Shown here piece by piece: positions 53,317-61,409 of a stretch of DNA of 64,000 nt; the first letter of the stretch is position 1, and each line of letters starts with the position of its first letter. Both the position numbers and the translations under genes were made by a program. The DNA is taken from NCBI RefSeq assembly GCF_007680845.1, contig NZ_VEIY01000001.1, positions 814,227 to 878,226 on the forward strand, read 5' to 3'. Origin of the DNA: Curtobacterium pusillum. GTDB lineage: Bacteria > Actinomycetota > Actinomycetes > Actinomycetales > Microbacteriaceae. A model generated the notes under the pieces. That model made no database searches. It was not told the origin of the DNA and worked only from the letters and a program-made list of their open reading frames with translations.

Positions 53317-53650
53317 GAACGCGCATGCACCGCGTTCCCGCGTGCCGCGTCGATTCCGGACGCAGCAGTCGGTCACTTGACCGACGTGGGAACCGGATCC
53401 GTGAACGCCCCGAGGGGGCTTCGCGTGCGTGCGACGGCGCCGGATCCCGGCGCGGACCATCGCGTCCGGCACCCTCCCGGTGGCCGGGGCGCGAACGGTC
53501 CGCGGGACTCCACCGGACGTCCCGAGTCGGGGACCGGCGAAGCGGCGGGCCACGGTGGCCCCCGACACCGGAGCCGTGCCAGGCACCGGTACAGGACTTC
53601 CGCCCGGACGGGCGGCTCGCCCGGCACGACCGGGCGGAACAGGAGGAGCG

Positions 53651-55786
53651 TTGGCTCGATCAGGCACCCGGCGTGCTGCTGGCGGGACGCGGACCGCGTC
53701 GCGTCGCACCAGGCCGCTCGACAACGACGGCGTCATCCCCGTCCTCGCCCGCGCCGTGCGCGAGGTCGAGGCAGCCGCGCAGCGTGGGCCGCTCAAGGCC
53801 TCGAACCGTTCGAAGTTCCAGGCGGTCGCCCTGCTCATGCGCGAGGAACGCGCTCGGGTCAAGGCGGACCCGGACCTCACCGACGCGCAGCGCGCCGAGC
53901 AGCTGAAGCGGCTCGACGGGGTAGCGACGATCCTCGCGAAGACTGCGGCGCGGGACACGAGTGTGATCCAGCTCCTCACCGAGGAGGCGTCGGTCAGCGA
54001 GACCACCCGCACGGTGAAGCGCGACATGATGATCGCCGGCGGCATGGAGCTGCAGCCGGAGGACCTCGTCATCGCCGCCGAGCCGTCCCCGGTCGTCGAG
54101 ACGCCGGTGCGTTCGGTGGTGCCGCAGGCGGTCGTGCAGCGCCAGCTCGCGAACCCGTTCCTCCCGCCGGACTTCGCGCTCGCCGAGCAGCCCGTCGCCC
54201 ACGCGCGGCGCCTGGCGAACTGGGAGCTGTTCGGTCCGCTGTTCAAGTCCTTCGAGTACGGCGCGGGTGGGGGAGCGGCGACGATGCCGCTGCCGGAGCC
54301 GAAGACGCTGCACTCGCGCTCGGGCACCACGCTCATGAAGCACCAGGCGGAGCTCATCGCGGCCGCCGCGGAGGGGCACCGCACCTTCCTGCTCGCGGAC
54401 GAGCCCGGCCTCGGCAAGACGGCGCAGTCGTTGCTCGCCGCCGAGGCCGCGAACGCGTTCCCCCTGCTCGTCGTCGTGCCGAACGTGGTCAAGACGAACT
54501 GGGCGCGTGAGGCCTCGCGGTGGGTCCCGAACCGGACCGCCACGGTCATCCACGGTGACGGCGGCGACCTCGACGGGTTCGCCGACATCGTCATCGTGAA
54601 CTACGAGATCCTCGACCGCCACGCCGGCTGGCTCGGCGCCTTCGGATTCAAGGGCATGGTCGTCGACGAGGCGCACTTCATCAAGAACAAGGACTCGCAG
54701 CGGTCGAAGTTCGTGCTGCAGATCGCCGAGAAGATCCGGCAGCGCACGGCGGCACCGCTCCTCATGGCCTTGACGGGCACGCCGCTCATCAACTCCGTCG
54801 AGGACTTCCGCACCATCTGGGAGTACCTCGGCTGGATCGACGACAAGAAGCCCCGCGCGAAGCTCATGAACGAGCTCGAGGAGATCGGCCTCACGCCGGC
54901 GGACCCGGGCTTCTTCGTCGAGGCACGCAAGGCCGTCATCGACCAGGGCATCGTCCGACGGCGCAAGGTCGACGTCGCCGCGGACATCCCCGCCCGCCGG
55001 ATCGCCGACATCCCCGTCGAGCTCGACGGTGAGGAAGGCCGCTCCATCCGGGACGCCGAGCGCGAGCTGACCGCGAAGCTCGTCAAGCGCTACCACCAGG
55101 CGCTCGACGCCCGCACCGGCCAGGACCCGGTCGTCGGCATCGACCACAAGCTCGTCCGACAGGTCGCGCGGTGGGAGCTCGAGGACCAGGACGCCTCGTC
55201 CACCGGGGAGAACGTGTTCTCGATGGTGCGGCGCATCGGCCGGGCGAAGGCGCAGCTCGCGGCGGACTACGCGGCGCAGCTCGCCTCGAACGTCGGCAAG
55301 GTCGTCTTCTTCGCGAAGCACCTCGACGTCATGGACCAGGCGGAGGAGGTCTTCGCACGCCGGGGCCTCCGCACCGCGACGATCCGTGGCGACCAGACAC
55401 CAGCGCAGCGCACCGCCGAGATCGACTCGTTCGTGAACGACCCCGACGTCGCGGTCATCGTCTGCTCGCTCACGGCGGCGGGCGTCGGCCTCAACCTGCA
55501 GGTGTCGTCGAACGTCGTGCTCGCCGAGCTGTCGTGGACGAGCGCCGAGCAGACCCAGGCCATCGACCGCGTGCACCGGATCGGGCAGGAGGAGCCGGTC
55601 ACCGCGTGGCGCATCATCGCGGCGCAGACGATCGACACGAAGATCGCCGAGCTCATCGACTCGAAGGCGTCCCTCGCTGCTCGGGCGCTGGACGGGTCCG
55701 ACGAGGAGCTCGTCGACTCGGGGGACATCCAGCTCGACGCGATGGCGGCGCTGCTGACCGAGGCGCTGGAGCGCGGCGCGAAGTAG
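53651..55786 (+). CDS. SNF2-family DEAD/DEAH-box helicase
   Basis: About 711 residues. The N-terminal 210 residues are unfamiliar and partly coiled. The SNF2 motor follows: Walker A in LLADEPGLGKTAQS, DEAH in VVDEAHFIKNK, motif III LTGTPLIN, then the second RecA-like lobe with SLTAAGVGLNLQ and QAIDRVHRIGQEEPV. SNF2 proteins move along double-stranded DNA or strip proteins. TTG 53651 is preferred because AGGAGG lies just upstream; an in-frame GTG at 53429 would add 74 residues of poor codon use. No methylase or nuclease partner is adjacent. Confidence 0.9.
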   Translation: MARSGTRRAAGGTRTASRRTRPLDNDGVIPVLARAVREVEAAAQRGPLKASNRSKFQAVALLMREERARVKADPDLTDAQRAEQLKRLDGVATILAKTAARDTSVIQLLTEEASVSETTRTVKRDMMIAGGMELQPEDLVIAAEPSPVVETPVRSVVPQAVVQRQLANPFLPPDFALAEQPVAHARRLANWELFGPLFKSFEYGAGGGAATMPLPEPKTLHSRSGTTLMKHQAELIAAAAEGHRTFLLADEPGLGKTAQSLLAAEAANAFPLLVVVPNVVKTNWAREASRWVPNRTATVIHGDGGDLDGFADIVIVNYEILDRHAGWLGAFGFKGMVVDEAHFIKNKDSQRSKFVLQIAEKIRQRTAAPLLMALTGTPLINSVEDFRTIWEYLGWIDDKKPRAKLMNELEEIGLTPADPGFFVEARKAVIDQGIVRRRKVDVAADIPARRIADIPVELDGEEGRSIRDAERELTAKLVKRYHQALDARTGQDPVVGIDHKLVRQVARWELEDQDASSTGENVFSMVRRIGRAKAQLAADYAAQLASNVGKVVFFAKHLDVMDQAEEVFARRGLRTATIRGDQTPAQRTAEIDSFVNDPDVAVIVCSLTAAGVGLNLQVSSNVVLAELSWTSAEQTQAIDRVHRIGQEEPVTAWRIIAAQTIDTKIAELIDSKASLAARALDGSDEELVDSGDIQLDAMAALLTEALERGAK

Positions 55787-55850
55787 TGCGGCGCGGCGCT
55801 GGCGCGCGGCTCGCGCGGCGCCGGCGCGCGGCGCGGCGCTCGCGCCGGGT

Positions 55851-55913
55851 CGAACCACGAAAGCGACGTCGAACCGGGGGATCACCCTGGTGCGACGTCG
55901 CTTTCGTGGTTCG
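55851..55913. repeat. 21-bp perfect stem, 21-base loop hairpin
   Basis: 55851-55871 is the exact reverse complement of 55893-55913. The arms (CGAACCACGAAAGCGA...) are less GC-rich than the surroundings. It lies between convergent helicase and mycoredoxin genes. No U-tract follows. Confidence 0.85.
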
Positions 55914-55948
55914 GAGCGCGAAGCCCGCGCCCGCGCCCGGCGCGCGCG

Positions 55949-56221
55949 TCAGATGCGCGACTGGACCTCGGCGAGCGAGGGGTTCGTCGCCGTGCTGCCG
56001 TCCGGGAACACCAGCGTCGGCACGGTCTGGTTGCCGCCGTTCACCTCGGCCACGAGTTCGGCGGTGCCCGGCGTCTGTTCGATGTCGACCTCGCGGTAGG
56101 GCACGCCGGCCTTCGATATCTGGTTCTTCAACCGGGCGCAGTAGCCGCACCAGCTGGTCGTGAACATCGTGACGGCGCCGGCCTCGGGCACGAACGCGTC
56201 GCGGGTGATCGTCTCGCTCAT
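55949..56221 (-). CDS. Mycoredoxin / glutaredoxin-like protein
   Basis: 90 residues, thioredoxin fold. Active site WCGYC (Cys25, Cys28), TVPTLVFPDGS cis-Pro region and the EVQSRI end fit actinobacterial mycoredoxin-1, which reduces mycothiol mixed disulfides. A CPYC site would be more usual for NrdH. The ATG lies 6 bases after TAGCCT (56228-56233 on the minus strand), another leaderless start, and is divergent from the CYTH-CHAD gene. Confidence 0.9.
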   Translation of the reverse strand: MSETITRDAFVPEAGAVTMFTTSWCGYCARLKNQISKAGVPYREVDIEQTPGTAELVAEVNGGNQTVPTLVFPDGSTATNPSLAEVQSRI

Positions 56222-56227
56222 GGGCCC

Positions 56228-56233
56228 AGGCTA
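56228..56233 (-). promoter_or_regulatory. -10 element, leaderless mycoredoxin mRNA
   Basis: TAGCCT on the minus strand, six bases before ATG 56221. Confidence 0.5.
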
Positions 56234-56269
56234 ACCCCGGCCGGTTCGGGGAACACGGTGAAGCCCTGG

Positions 56270-56275
56270 TAGACA
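56270..56275 (+). promoter_or_regulatory. -10 element, leaderless CYTH-CHAD mRNA
   Basis: TAGACA ends seven bases before GTG 56283 with no ribosome site between. Confidence 0.5.
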
Positions 56276-56282
56276 AGAGCGC

Positions 56283-57815
56283 GTGAGCGACACCCACCTC
56301 GAGATCGAACGCACCTACGACCTGCCCGAGGGCGGGGACCTTCCGGACCTGATCGGCGTCGGCGGCATCCTCCGCACCGAGCACCAGGCGCCGTTCGAGC
56401 TCGACGCGACCTACTGGGACACCGACCGGTACGACCTCGTCGCCTCGCGCGTGACCGTCCGGCGCCGCACCGGCGGCCCCGACGCAGGCTGGCACATCAA
56501 GCGCGCGGCCTCCGACACCGTCCGGCACGAGGAGCACTTCCCCCTCACCGACGACGCCGACACCGTCCCGGTCGAGGTCCTCGCCGCACTGTTCACCGAG
56601 CGCCGCGGCCGGGGACTCCGCCCGGTGGTGCGGATCACCACGACCCGCACCGTCACCCGACTCCTCGACGAGGACGGCGACCAGATCGCCGAACTCGCCG
56701 ACGACCAGGTCGCCGCCCAGCGGCTCGACGACGACGCTCCGGACACCCCGCGCACGTGGCGCGAGGTCGAGGTCGAGACCGTCGACGGCGTCGACACCCA
56801 GATCGCACACGAACTCTTCGCCGCCCTCGACGGGCGCTTCGCGGCGGTCGGGGCCGGCCCCGCCGCCGTCTCGTCCAAGCTGGCACGTGGGCTGGCAGGA
56901 GCACCGGCACCGCGCCTCCAGACCGCCGAACGGCCCGACAAGGGCACCGCAGCCCGCGCGCTCACCAAGCGACTCCGCAAGCTGCGCGGGACGCTGCTCG
57001 TCCAGGAGGCGCTGCTCCGGTCCGGCGCACCGGCCGACCTCCGCGAGACGGCTGAGACCGCCCTCGGCATCGCTGCCGTGATCGGGTCCTACCGTCCGGC
57101 GTTCCCCGCCACCGAGGAGACGGACCGCGCCGCCGAGGCGGCCGAGGGGCTCGCCGCCGTGACGGCACGTGCGGCGCTGGCGGAGTACCTCGTCGACCGG
57201 CTGCCCCGCGCCTCGACCCCCGCGCAGGACGCGCTGGTCGACGCGATGACCCGCGAACGGATCCTGGCGGCCACCCGGGAACGACGGGCCGTGGCGGTCC
57301 GGGACGTCGTCGCGTTCCTGCACGGCGAGCCGTTCCTCGAGCTGCTCGACGTGCTCGACGACGCCGTCGAACGCCCGGCACCGACCGCGTGGGCGCTGCG
57401 CTCCCCGAAGCGCGTCGCACAGGACGTCTCAGCGGTCGAGAAGCCCCGCGTCCGCGAGCTCGTGCGCGACGCCGTGGGGGAGGACGACGACTCGTCCGCC
57501 GTGCTCGACCGCGAGACGGCGGCGCGCGAGGCGACCGAGCAGGCCTGGCGGGCGGCGACGCGTGCGCGGATGGCGATGGACGTCCTCGGTGACGATGCGT
57601 TCCCGCACGCGCTGTGGAAGCGGGTCGGGGACGCGGCCGACGTCCTCACCGAACGGGTGCGGTCGCTGCACGCGCTCGACGTGCTGCGGGTGCACTCGGG
57701 GATCGCCGAGCGCGGGGGCGAGGGCACGTTCGGGTACGGGGTGCTCGCCGGTGACCGGGTGCGGCTCGCGGAGGAGTCCTACGACGAGGCGGTGCACGCG
57801 CTCAACCGCGTGTGA
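56283..57815 (+). CDS. CYTH-CHAD domain protein
   Basis: 510 residues. The N-terminal CYTH (triphosphate tunnel) domain covers about 1-200, the His/Arg-rich CHAD domain about 225-505. CHAD domains bind inorganic polyphosphate; CYTH domains hydrolyse or bind triphosphates. The opening motif reads EIERTY, so the Lys of the family ExExK motif is Thr here. The linker between domains (about residues 205-225) contains an exact copy of the 12-mer. GTG start, probably leaderless. Confidence 0.9.
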   Translation: MSDTHLEIERTYDLPEGGDLPDLIGVGGILRTEHQAPFELDATYWDTDRYDLVASRVTVRRRTGGPDAGWHIKRAASDTVRHEEHFPLTDDADTVPVEVLAALFTERRGRGLRPVVRITTTRTVTRLLDEDGDQIAELADDQVAAQRLDDDAPDTPRTWREVEVETVDGVDTQIAHELFAALDGRFAAVGAGPAAVSSKLARGLAGAPAPRLQTAERPDKGTAARALTKRLRKLRGTLLVQEALLRSGAPADLRETAETALGIAAVIGSYRPAFPATEETDRAAEAAEGLAAVTARAALAEYLVDRLPRASTPAQDALVDAMTRERILAATRERRAVAVRDVVAFLHGEPFLELLDVLDDAVERPAPTAWALRSPKRVAQDVSAVEKPRVRELVRDAVGEDDDSSAVLDRETAAREATEQAWRAATRARMAMDVLGDDAFPHALWKRVGDAADVLTERVRSLHALDVLRVHSGIAERGGEGTFGYGVLAGDRVRLAEESYDEAVHALNRV

Positions 57816-57915
57816 TCCCGCGCCCGCGCGCGCTCGTCCGTGGACGGGCGCGCCGGGCGGGCGTCAGCCGGAGCCGACTGCCGCGCGCCGGGCGGGCGCG
57901 CCCGCCGGGCGCACG

Positions 57916-60087
57916 TCAGCCGGCAGCGATCGGGTTCGCGTTCGCCGCCGCCGGCGTGACCTCGGCCAGCCCGAGCACGTCGAGCAGCCAGGCGAGTTCG
58001 AACGCCCGTTCCTTCCAGGAGTCGTAGCGCCCGCTGACACCCCCGTGCCCGGCCGCCATCTCGGTCTTGAGCAGGACGGGCGCACCGACCTCCCGCAGCT
58101 TCGCCGTCCACTTCGCGGGCTCGACGTAAAGCACGCGGGTGTCGTTGATCGAGGTGACCGCGAGGATCCTCGGGTACTGCACGTCCGACCGGACGTTCTC
58201 GTACGGGGTGTACTCGCTCATGTAGCGGTAGACCTCGGGGTCGTGCAGCGGGTCGCCCCACTCGTCCCACTCGATGACCGTGAGCGGCAGGTCGGGGTCG
58301 AGGATGCTCGTCAGCGCGTCGACGAACGGCACCGCGGCGAGGATGCCGGCGAACTTCTCCGGCGCGAGGTTCGCGACGGCGCCCATGAGCAGGCCACCGG
58401 CACTCCCACCTTCGGCGACGAGCTGGTCGGCGCTCGTCCGTCCGCTGTCGATGAGGTGCGACGCGACGGCGACGAAGTCCGTGAAGGTGTTCTTCTTGGT
58501 CAGGGTCTTGCCGTTCTCGTACCAGTGACGGCCCATCTCGCCGCCGCCGCGGACGTGGGCGACGGCGAACACGACACCGCGGTCGAGCATCGAGAGCCGC
58601 ATGACGCTGAAGCCGGGGTCGATCGAGTGCTCGTACGACCCGTACCCGTACAGGTGCAGCGGCGCGGGCCGATCGGCGTCGACGGCGTCACGACGCCACA
58701 CGAGCGAGATCGGCACCCGGGTGCCGTCCGCCGCGGTGGCCCAGTCGCGCTCCTGGACGTACTCGGACGGGTCGTACCCGCCGAGGACCGGCTGCCGCTT
58801 CAGCACGGTGACCGCTCCGGTCGCGAGGTCGAGGTCGCTCACCTCGGACGGGGTCACGAACGACGTGAAGCCGATCCGGAGCGTGGGCTGGTCCCACTCG
58901 GGGTTGCCACCGAGTCCGGCGGAGAAGAGCGCCTCGTCGAAGGGGACCTCGTGCGCGTCGCCGTAGCCGTCGCCCTCGATCGGGATGATCGCGACGCGGG
59001 GGAGGGCTTCGGAGCGGTACTCGAGTGCGAGGTGACCGGCGAAGGCGTCGACCGCTTCGATCCGGCGTTCCGCGTGGTGCGCGACGACGACACGGCGGTC
59101 GCGTTCGGACGTCGGGTCGTCGGCGGGGACGTCGACGAGCTCGAAGTTCTCGGCGCCGTCGTTGTGCAGCACCAGGAAGCGGTCGCTGCCGCCGACGATC
59201 GCGTGCTCGATCTCGTACTCGACGCCTTCGCGCCGCGGCCAGACCACCTGGAACTCGCCGGTGGGGTCGGCCGCGTCGAGGACGAGCGCTTCGGACGTGA
59301 TCTTCGACCCCAGCTCGATCACGATGTACTGCGACGACCGCGTGACACCGACGCCGACCCAGTACCGGTCGTCCGGCTCTTCGAACACGACGACGTCGGT
59401 CGAGGCGTCGCTGCCCACCGTGTGCCGCCAGATCCGGTCGGGACGCCAGGAGTCGTCGACCGTCGGGTAGAACACGTACCGCCCGGACGGGTCGAAGGTC
59501 GCACCGGAGCCGGTGTTCGGGATCTCGTCGGCGAGGTCCGTGCCGGTCGTCAGGTCGCGGACGTGCAGGGTGTAGCGCTCGTCGCCCTCGACGTCGATCC
59601 CGTAGACGAGCCGCGTGCCGTCGTCGCTGATGTCGTAGGTGCCGAGCGAGAAGAAGTCGTGCCCGTCGGCCAGGGCGTTGCCGTCGAGGACGACCTGTTC
59701 GCCGGGGAGCGTCGCGGCGCCCTCGGCCACGGCGGGCGGGGTCCAGTCGTCCGGTCCGGCGATCGGCGCGCGGCACTGCACGCCGTACTGACTGCCCTCG
59801 GCCGTGCGGGTGAAGTACCACCAGTCGCCCATCCGGACGGGGACGGAGAGGTCGGTCTCCTGCACGCGCCCCTTGACCTCGGCGAAGATCCGGTCGCGAA
59901 GCGGAGCCAGGTGTGCCGTCGCCGCCTCGGTGTGCGCGTTCTCGGCTTCGAGGTACGCGAGCGTGTCCGGGGACTCCTTGTCGCGGAGCCACTCGTAGTC
60001 GTCGACGAAGTCGATGCCGTGGTGGGTCCGTGTCACGGGTCGCTTGGCGGCGGTGGGAGGGGTGGCCTGGACGTGCTCGCTGCTCAC
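57916..60087 (-). CDS. ptrB: Oligopeptidase B-type S9 serine peptidase
   Basis: About 723 residues, cytosolic prolyl-oligopeptidase fold. A seven-bladed propeller precedes the alpha/beta hydrolase domain, with the nucleophile Ser in EGGSAGGLLMG near residue 556 and the catalytic His in AAGHGGVSGRYDSW near 692. PYGSYEHSIDPGF-like and RGGGEMGRHWYENGK segments are diagnostic of PtrB. It cleaves after basic residues in short peptides. GTG 60087 overlaps the Fic stop (GTGA), and TAGGGT lies six bases upstream, so both coupled and leaderless initiation are possible. GTG 60090 is an alternative. Confidence 0.93.
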   Translation of the reverse strand: MSSEHVQATPPTAAKRPVTRTHHGIDFVDDYEWLRDKESPDTLAYLEAENAHTEAATAHLAPLRDRIFAEVKGRVQETDLSVPVRMGDWWYFTRTAEGSQYGVQCRAPIAGPDDWTPPAVAEGAATLPGEQVVLDGNALADGHDFFSLGTYDISDDGTRLVYGIDVEGDERYTLHVRDLTTGTDLADEIPNTGSGATFDPSGRYVFYPTVDDSWRPDRIWRHTVGSDASTDVVVFEEPDDRYWVGVGVTRSSQYIVIELGSKITSEALVLDAADPTGEFQVVWPRREGVEYEIEHAIVGGSDRFLVLHNDGAENFELVDVPADDPTSERDRRVVVAHHAERRIEAVDAFAGHLALEYRSEALPRVAIIPIEGDGYGDAHEVPFDEALFSAGLGGNPEWDQPTLRIGFTSFVTPSEVSDLDLATGAVTVLKRQPVLGGYDPSEYVQERDWATAADGTRVPISLVWRRDAVDADRPAPLHLYGYGSYEHSIDPGFSVMRLSMLDRGVVFAVAHVRGGGEMGRHWYENGKTLTKKNTFTDFVAVASHLIDSGRTSADQLVAEGGSAGGLLMGAVANLAPEKFAGILAAVPFVDALTSILDPDLPLTVIEWDEWGDPLHDPEVYRYMSEYTPYENVRSDVQYPRILAVTSINDTRVLYVEPAKWTAKLREVGAPVLLKTEMAAGHGGVSGRYDSWKERAFELAWLLDVLGLAEVTPAAANANPIAAG

Positions 60088-61310
60088 CACCCCACCCTAT
60101 TCGCCCGTTGTGTGACGCCTGCCTGGACTCGGTCGCCGAACGCCGTGATCTCGTCGGCCACGGCCACGGTGAGCCACGCGCGCCGCCGCCGCCGCTCGGT
60201 GACCGGGCGCAGCACGCCGGCCCGACACAGGTCGTCGGTCACGGCGTCGATCGCCCGGTGGTCGCCGTCGAGCAGGTCCTCGAGCCGGTCCTCGGTGAGC
60301 ACCGGGTCGTCGGCGATCGCCCGGTCGACGACGGCGTGCGGCCCGGTCGCGCAGGGTCCGGTCGCGCGGTCGGCAGCGGCCTCGGCCAGGAGCAGGGCCG
60401 TGACGGTGGCTTCGTCGCAGACCGTGCCGATCGCGATCGCGAGGTCGCGGACCCACTCGGCGACGAGTCCGCGCCGGTACCGCTCCAGGTGCCAGAAGTA
60501 GCGGTCCCGTTCGGCGACGAGTGCCGTGGCGATGGGGACCGCCACGACGCGGGTGAGGCCACGACGGCGGAGCACGGCGCCGACGAGGGCGCGTCCGATC
60601 CGCCCGTTGCCGTCGGTGAAGGGGTGGATCGACTCGAACTGGGCGTGCGCGATCGCCGCCTGGGCGATCGGGTGCAGGTCGTCGCGGTGCAGGAACGCGA
60701 ACAGGTCGCCCATCAGCTCCGGCACGAGGTCGGGCGGGGGTGGGACGTGGCGCGCCAGTCGCGGGGTGACGCCGCCGCCGATCCAGTTCTGGACGTCCCG
60801 CCACCGTCCGGCGTACCGGCCGTCGACGGCGTCGTCGCGCATCAGGCGACGGTGCGCGTCGAGGAGTGCTGTCTCCTCGATCCGGCCGGAGGCGGCCGAC
60901 GACACCAGACGCTCGATGGCACCGCCGGCCCGGACCATCGCCGAGGCGCTCCCGTTCGCCCGGATGCCCACGACGGCACGGGCAAGGTCGTCCAGGCTCG
61001 CCGACTCGTGCTCGATGCGGGAGGACGCGACGGCCTCGGTCCGGTCGAGGACGCGGCCGAGCGCGGTCAGGTCCGCCCCGTGCTGGTCGTCGAGCTCGCG
61101 GAGCGCGGTGGCCGCCCGCTCGAGCAACACCGAGGTGTCGGCGTCCGGCGCCCAGCGGGCCGCTGCGATCCGGGGCGGGATCGACGCCGTGACCGTGGTG
61201 GTCTCGCGATCGGGCCGGGCACCGCGGCGGGCGCTGCGCCACGGCAGCGTCGTCGACGTGTGGGACGGCCAGGGGTGCTCGGCGCGGTGCATCGGTCCTC
61301 CGGTTCGCAT
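60084..61310 (-). CDS. Fic family protein (Fic-N type)
   Basis: About 408 residues. The catalytic HPFTDGNGRIGR is near residue 229-240 and fits HPFx(D/E)GNGR, so AMP-transfer activity is likely. The N-terminal region carries SSRIEHES near residue 110, matching the class II inhibitory helix (S/T)xxxE(G/N) except that the last residue is His. A winged-helix-like C-terminus (ITFGDRVQ region) ends the chain. Start ATG 61310 or 61292. It is followed by ptrB with a 4-base overlap. No antitoxin-like partner is adjacent. Confidence 0.88.
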   Translation of the reverse strand: MRTGGPMHRAEHPWPSHTSTTLPWRSARRGARPDRETTTVTASIPPRIAAARWAPDADTSVLLERAATALRELDDQHGADLTALGRVLDRTEAVASSRIEHESASLDDLARAVVGIRANGSASAMVRAGGAIERLVSSAASGRIEETALLDAHRRLMRDDAVDGRYAGRWRDVQNWIGGGVTPRLARHVPPPPDLVPELMGDLFAFLHRDDLHPIAQAAIAHAQFESIHPFTDGNGRIGRALVGAVLRRRGLTRVVAVPIATALVAERDRYFWHLERYRRGLVAEWVRDLAIAIGTVCDEATVTALLLAEAAADRATGPCATGPHAVVDRAIADDPVLTEDRLEDLLDGDHRAIDAVTDDLCRAGVLRPVTERRRRRAWLTVAVADEITAFGDRVQAGVTQRANRVGW

Positions 61311-61409
61311 CGGGTCCCCCGACGGTAGAGGTTCGACGAGGACGCGCGCGAACAATTCGTATGTTGTATGCATGGAAGGGATGTCGTCGTCCCTCGCTAG
61401 CGTTGGAGC
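61311..61409. promoter_or_regulatory. Divergent promoter region with an AT-rich inverted repeat
   Basis: The spacer between the Fic and amidohydrolase genes holds ACAATTCGTATGTTGT (61352-61367), with ACAA/TTGT ends, in the most AT-rich stretch of the right half. TAGCGT (61398-61403) ends six bases before ATG 61410 (leaderless amidohydrolase), and TACCGT (minus strand, 61322-61327) could serve Fic. Confidence 0.5.

Larger units (their letters stand above)
52773..53650. other. Long gene-free stretch: repeats, promoter and leader
   Basis: 878 bases without a credible gene. It holds three 90-bp units (52812-53205), a hairpin built from the 12-mer (53224-53265), a -10 TAAACT at 53311-53316 and then about 330 bases of apparent leader before the helicase. 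ORFs crossing it have shadow-like composition (Arg/Pro/Gly-rich). Confidence 0.6.

Noticed and set aside
53325..53906. A separate 193-codon gene before the helicase
   Set aside because: Composition is Arg/Gly/Pro-rich like a shadow frame, and it overlaps the helicase start in another frame.
60084..61310. Fic as the toxin of a toxin-antitoxin pair
   Set aside because: An inhibitory-type helix is within the same protein and no small partner gene lies beside it.
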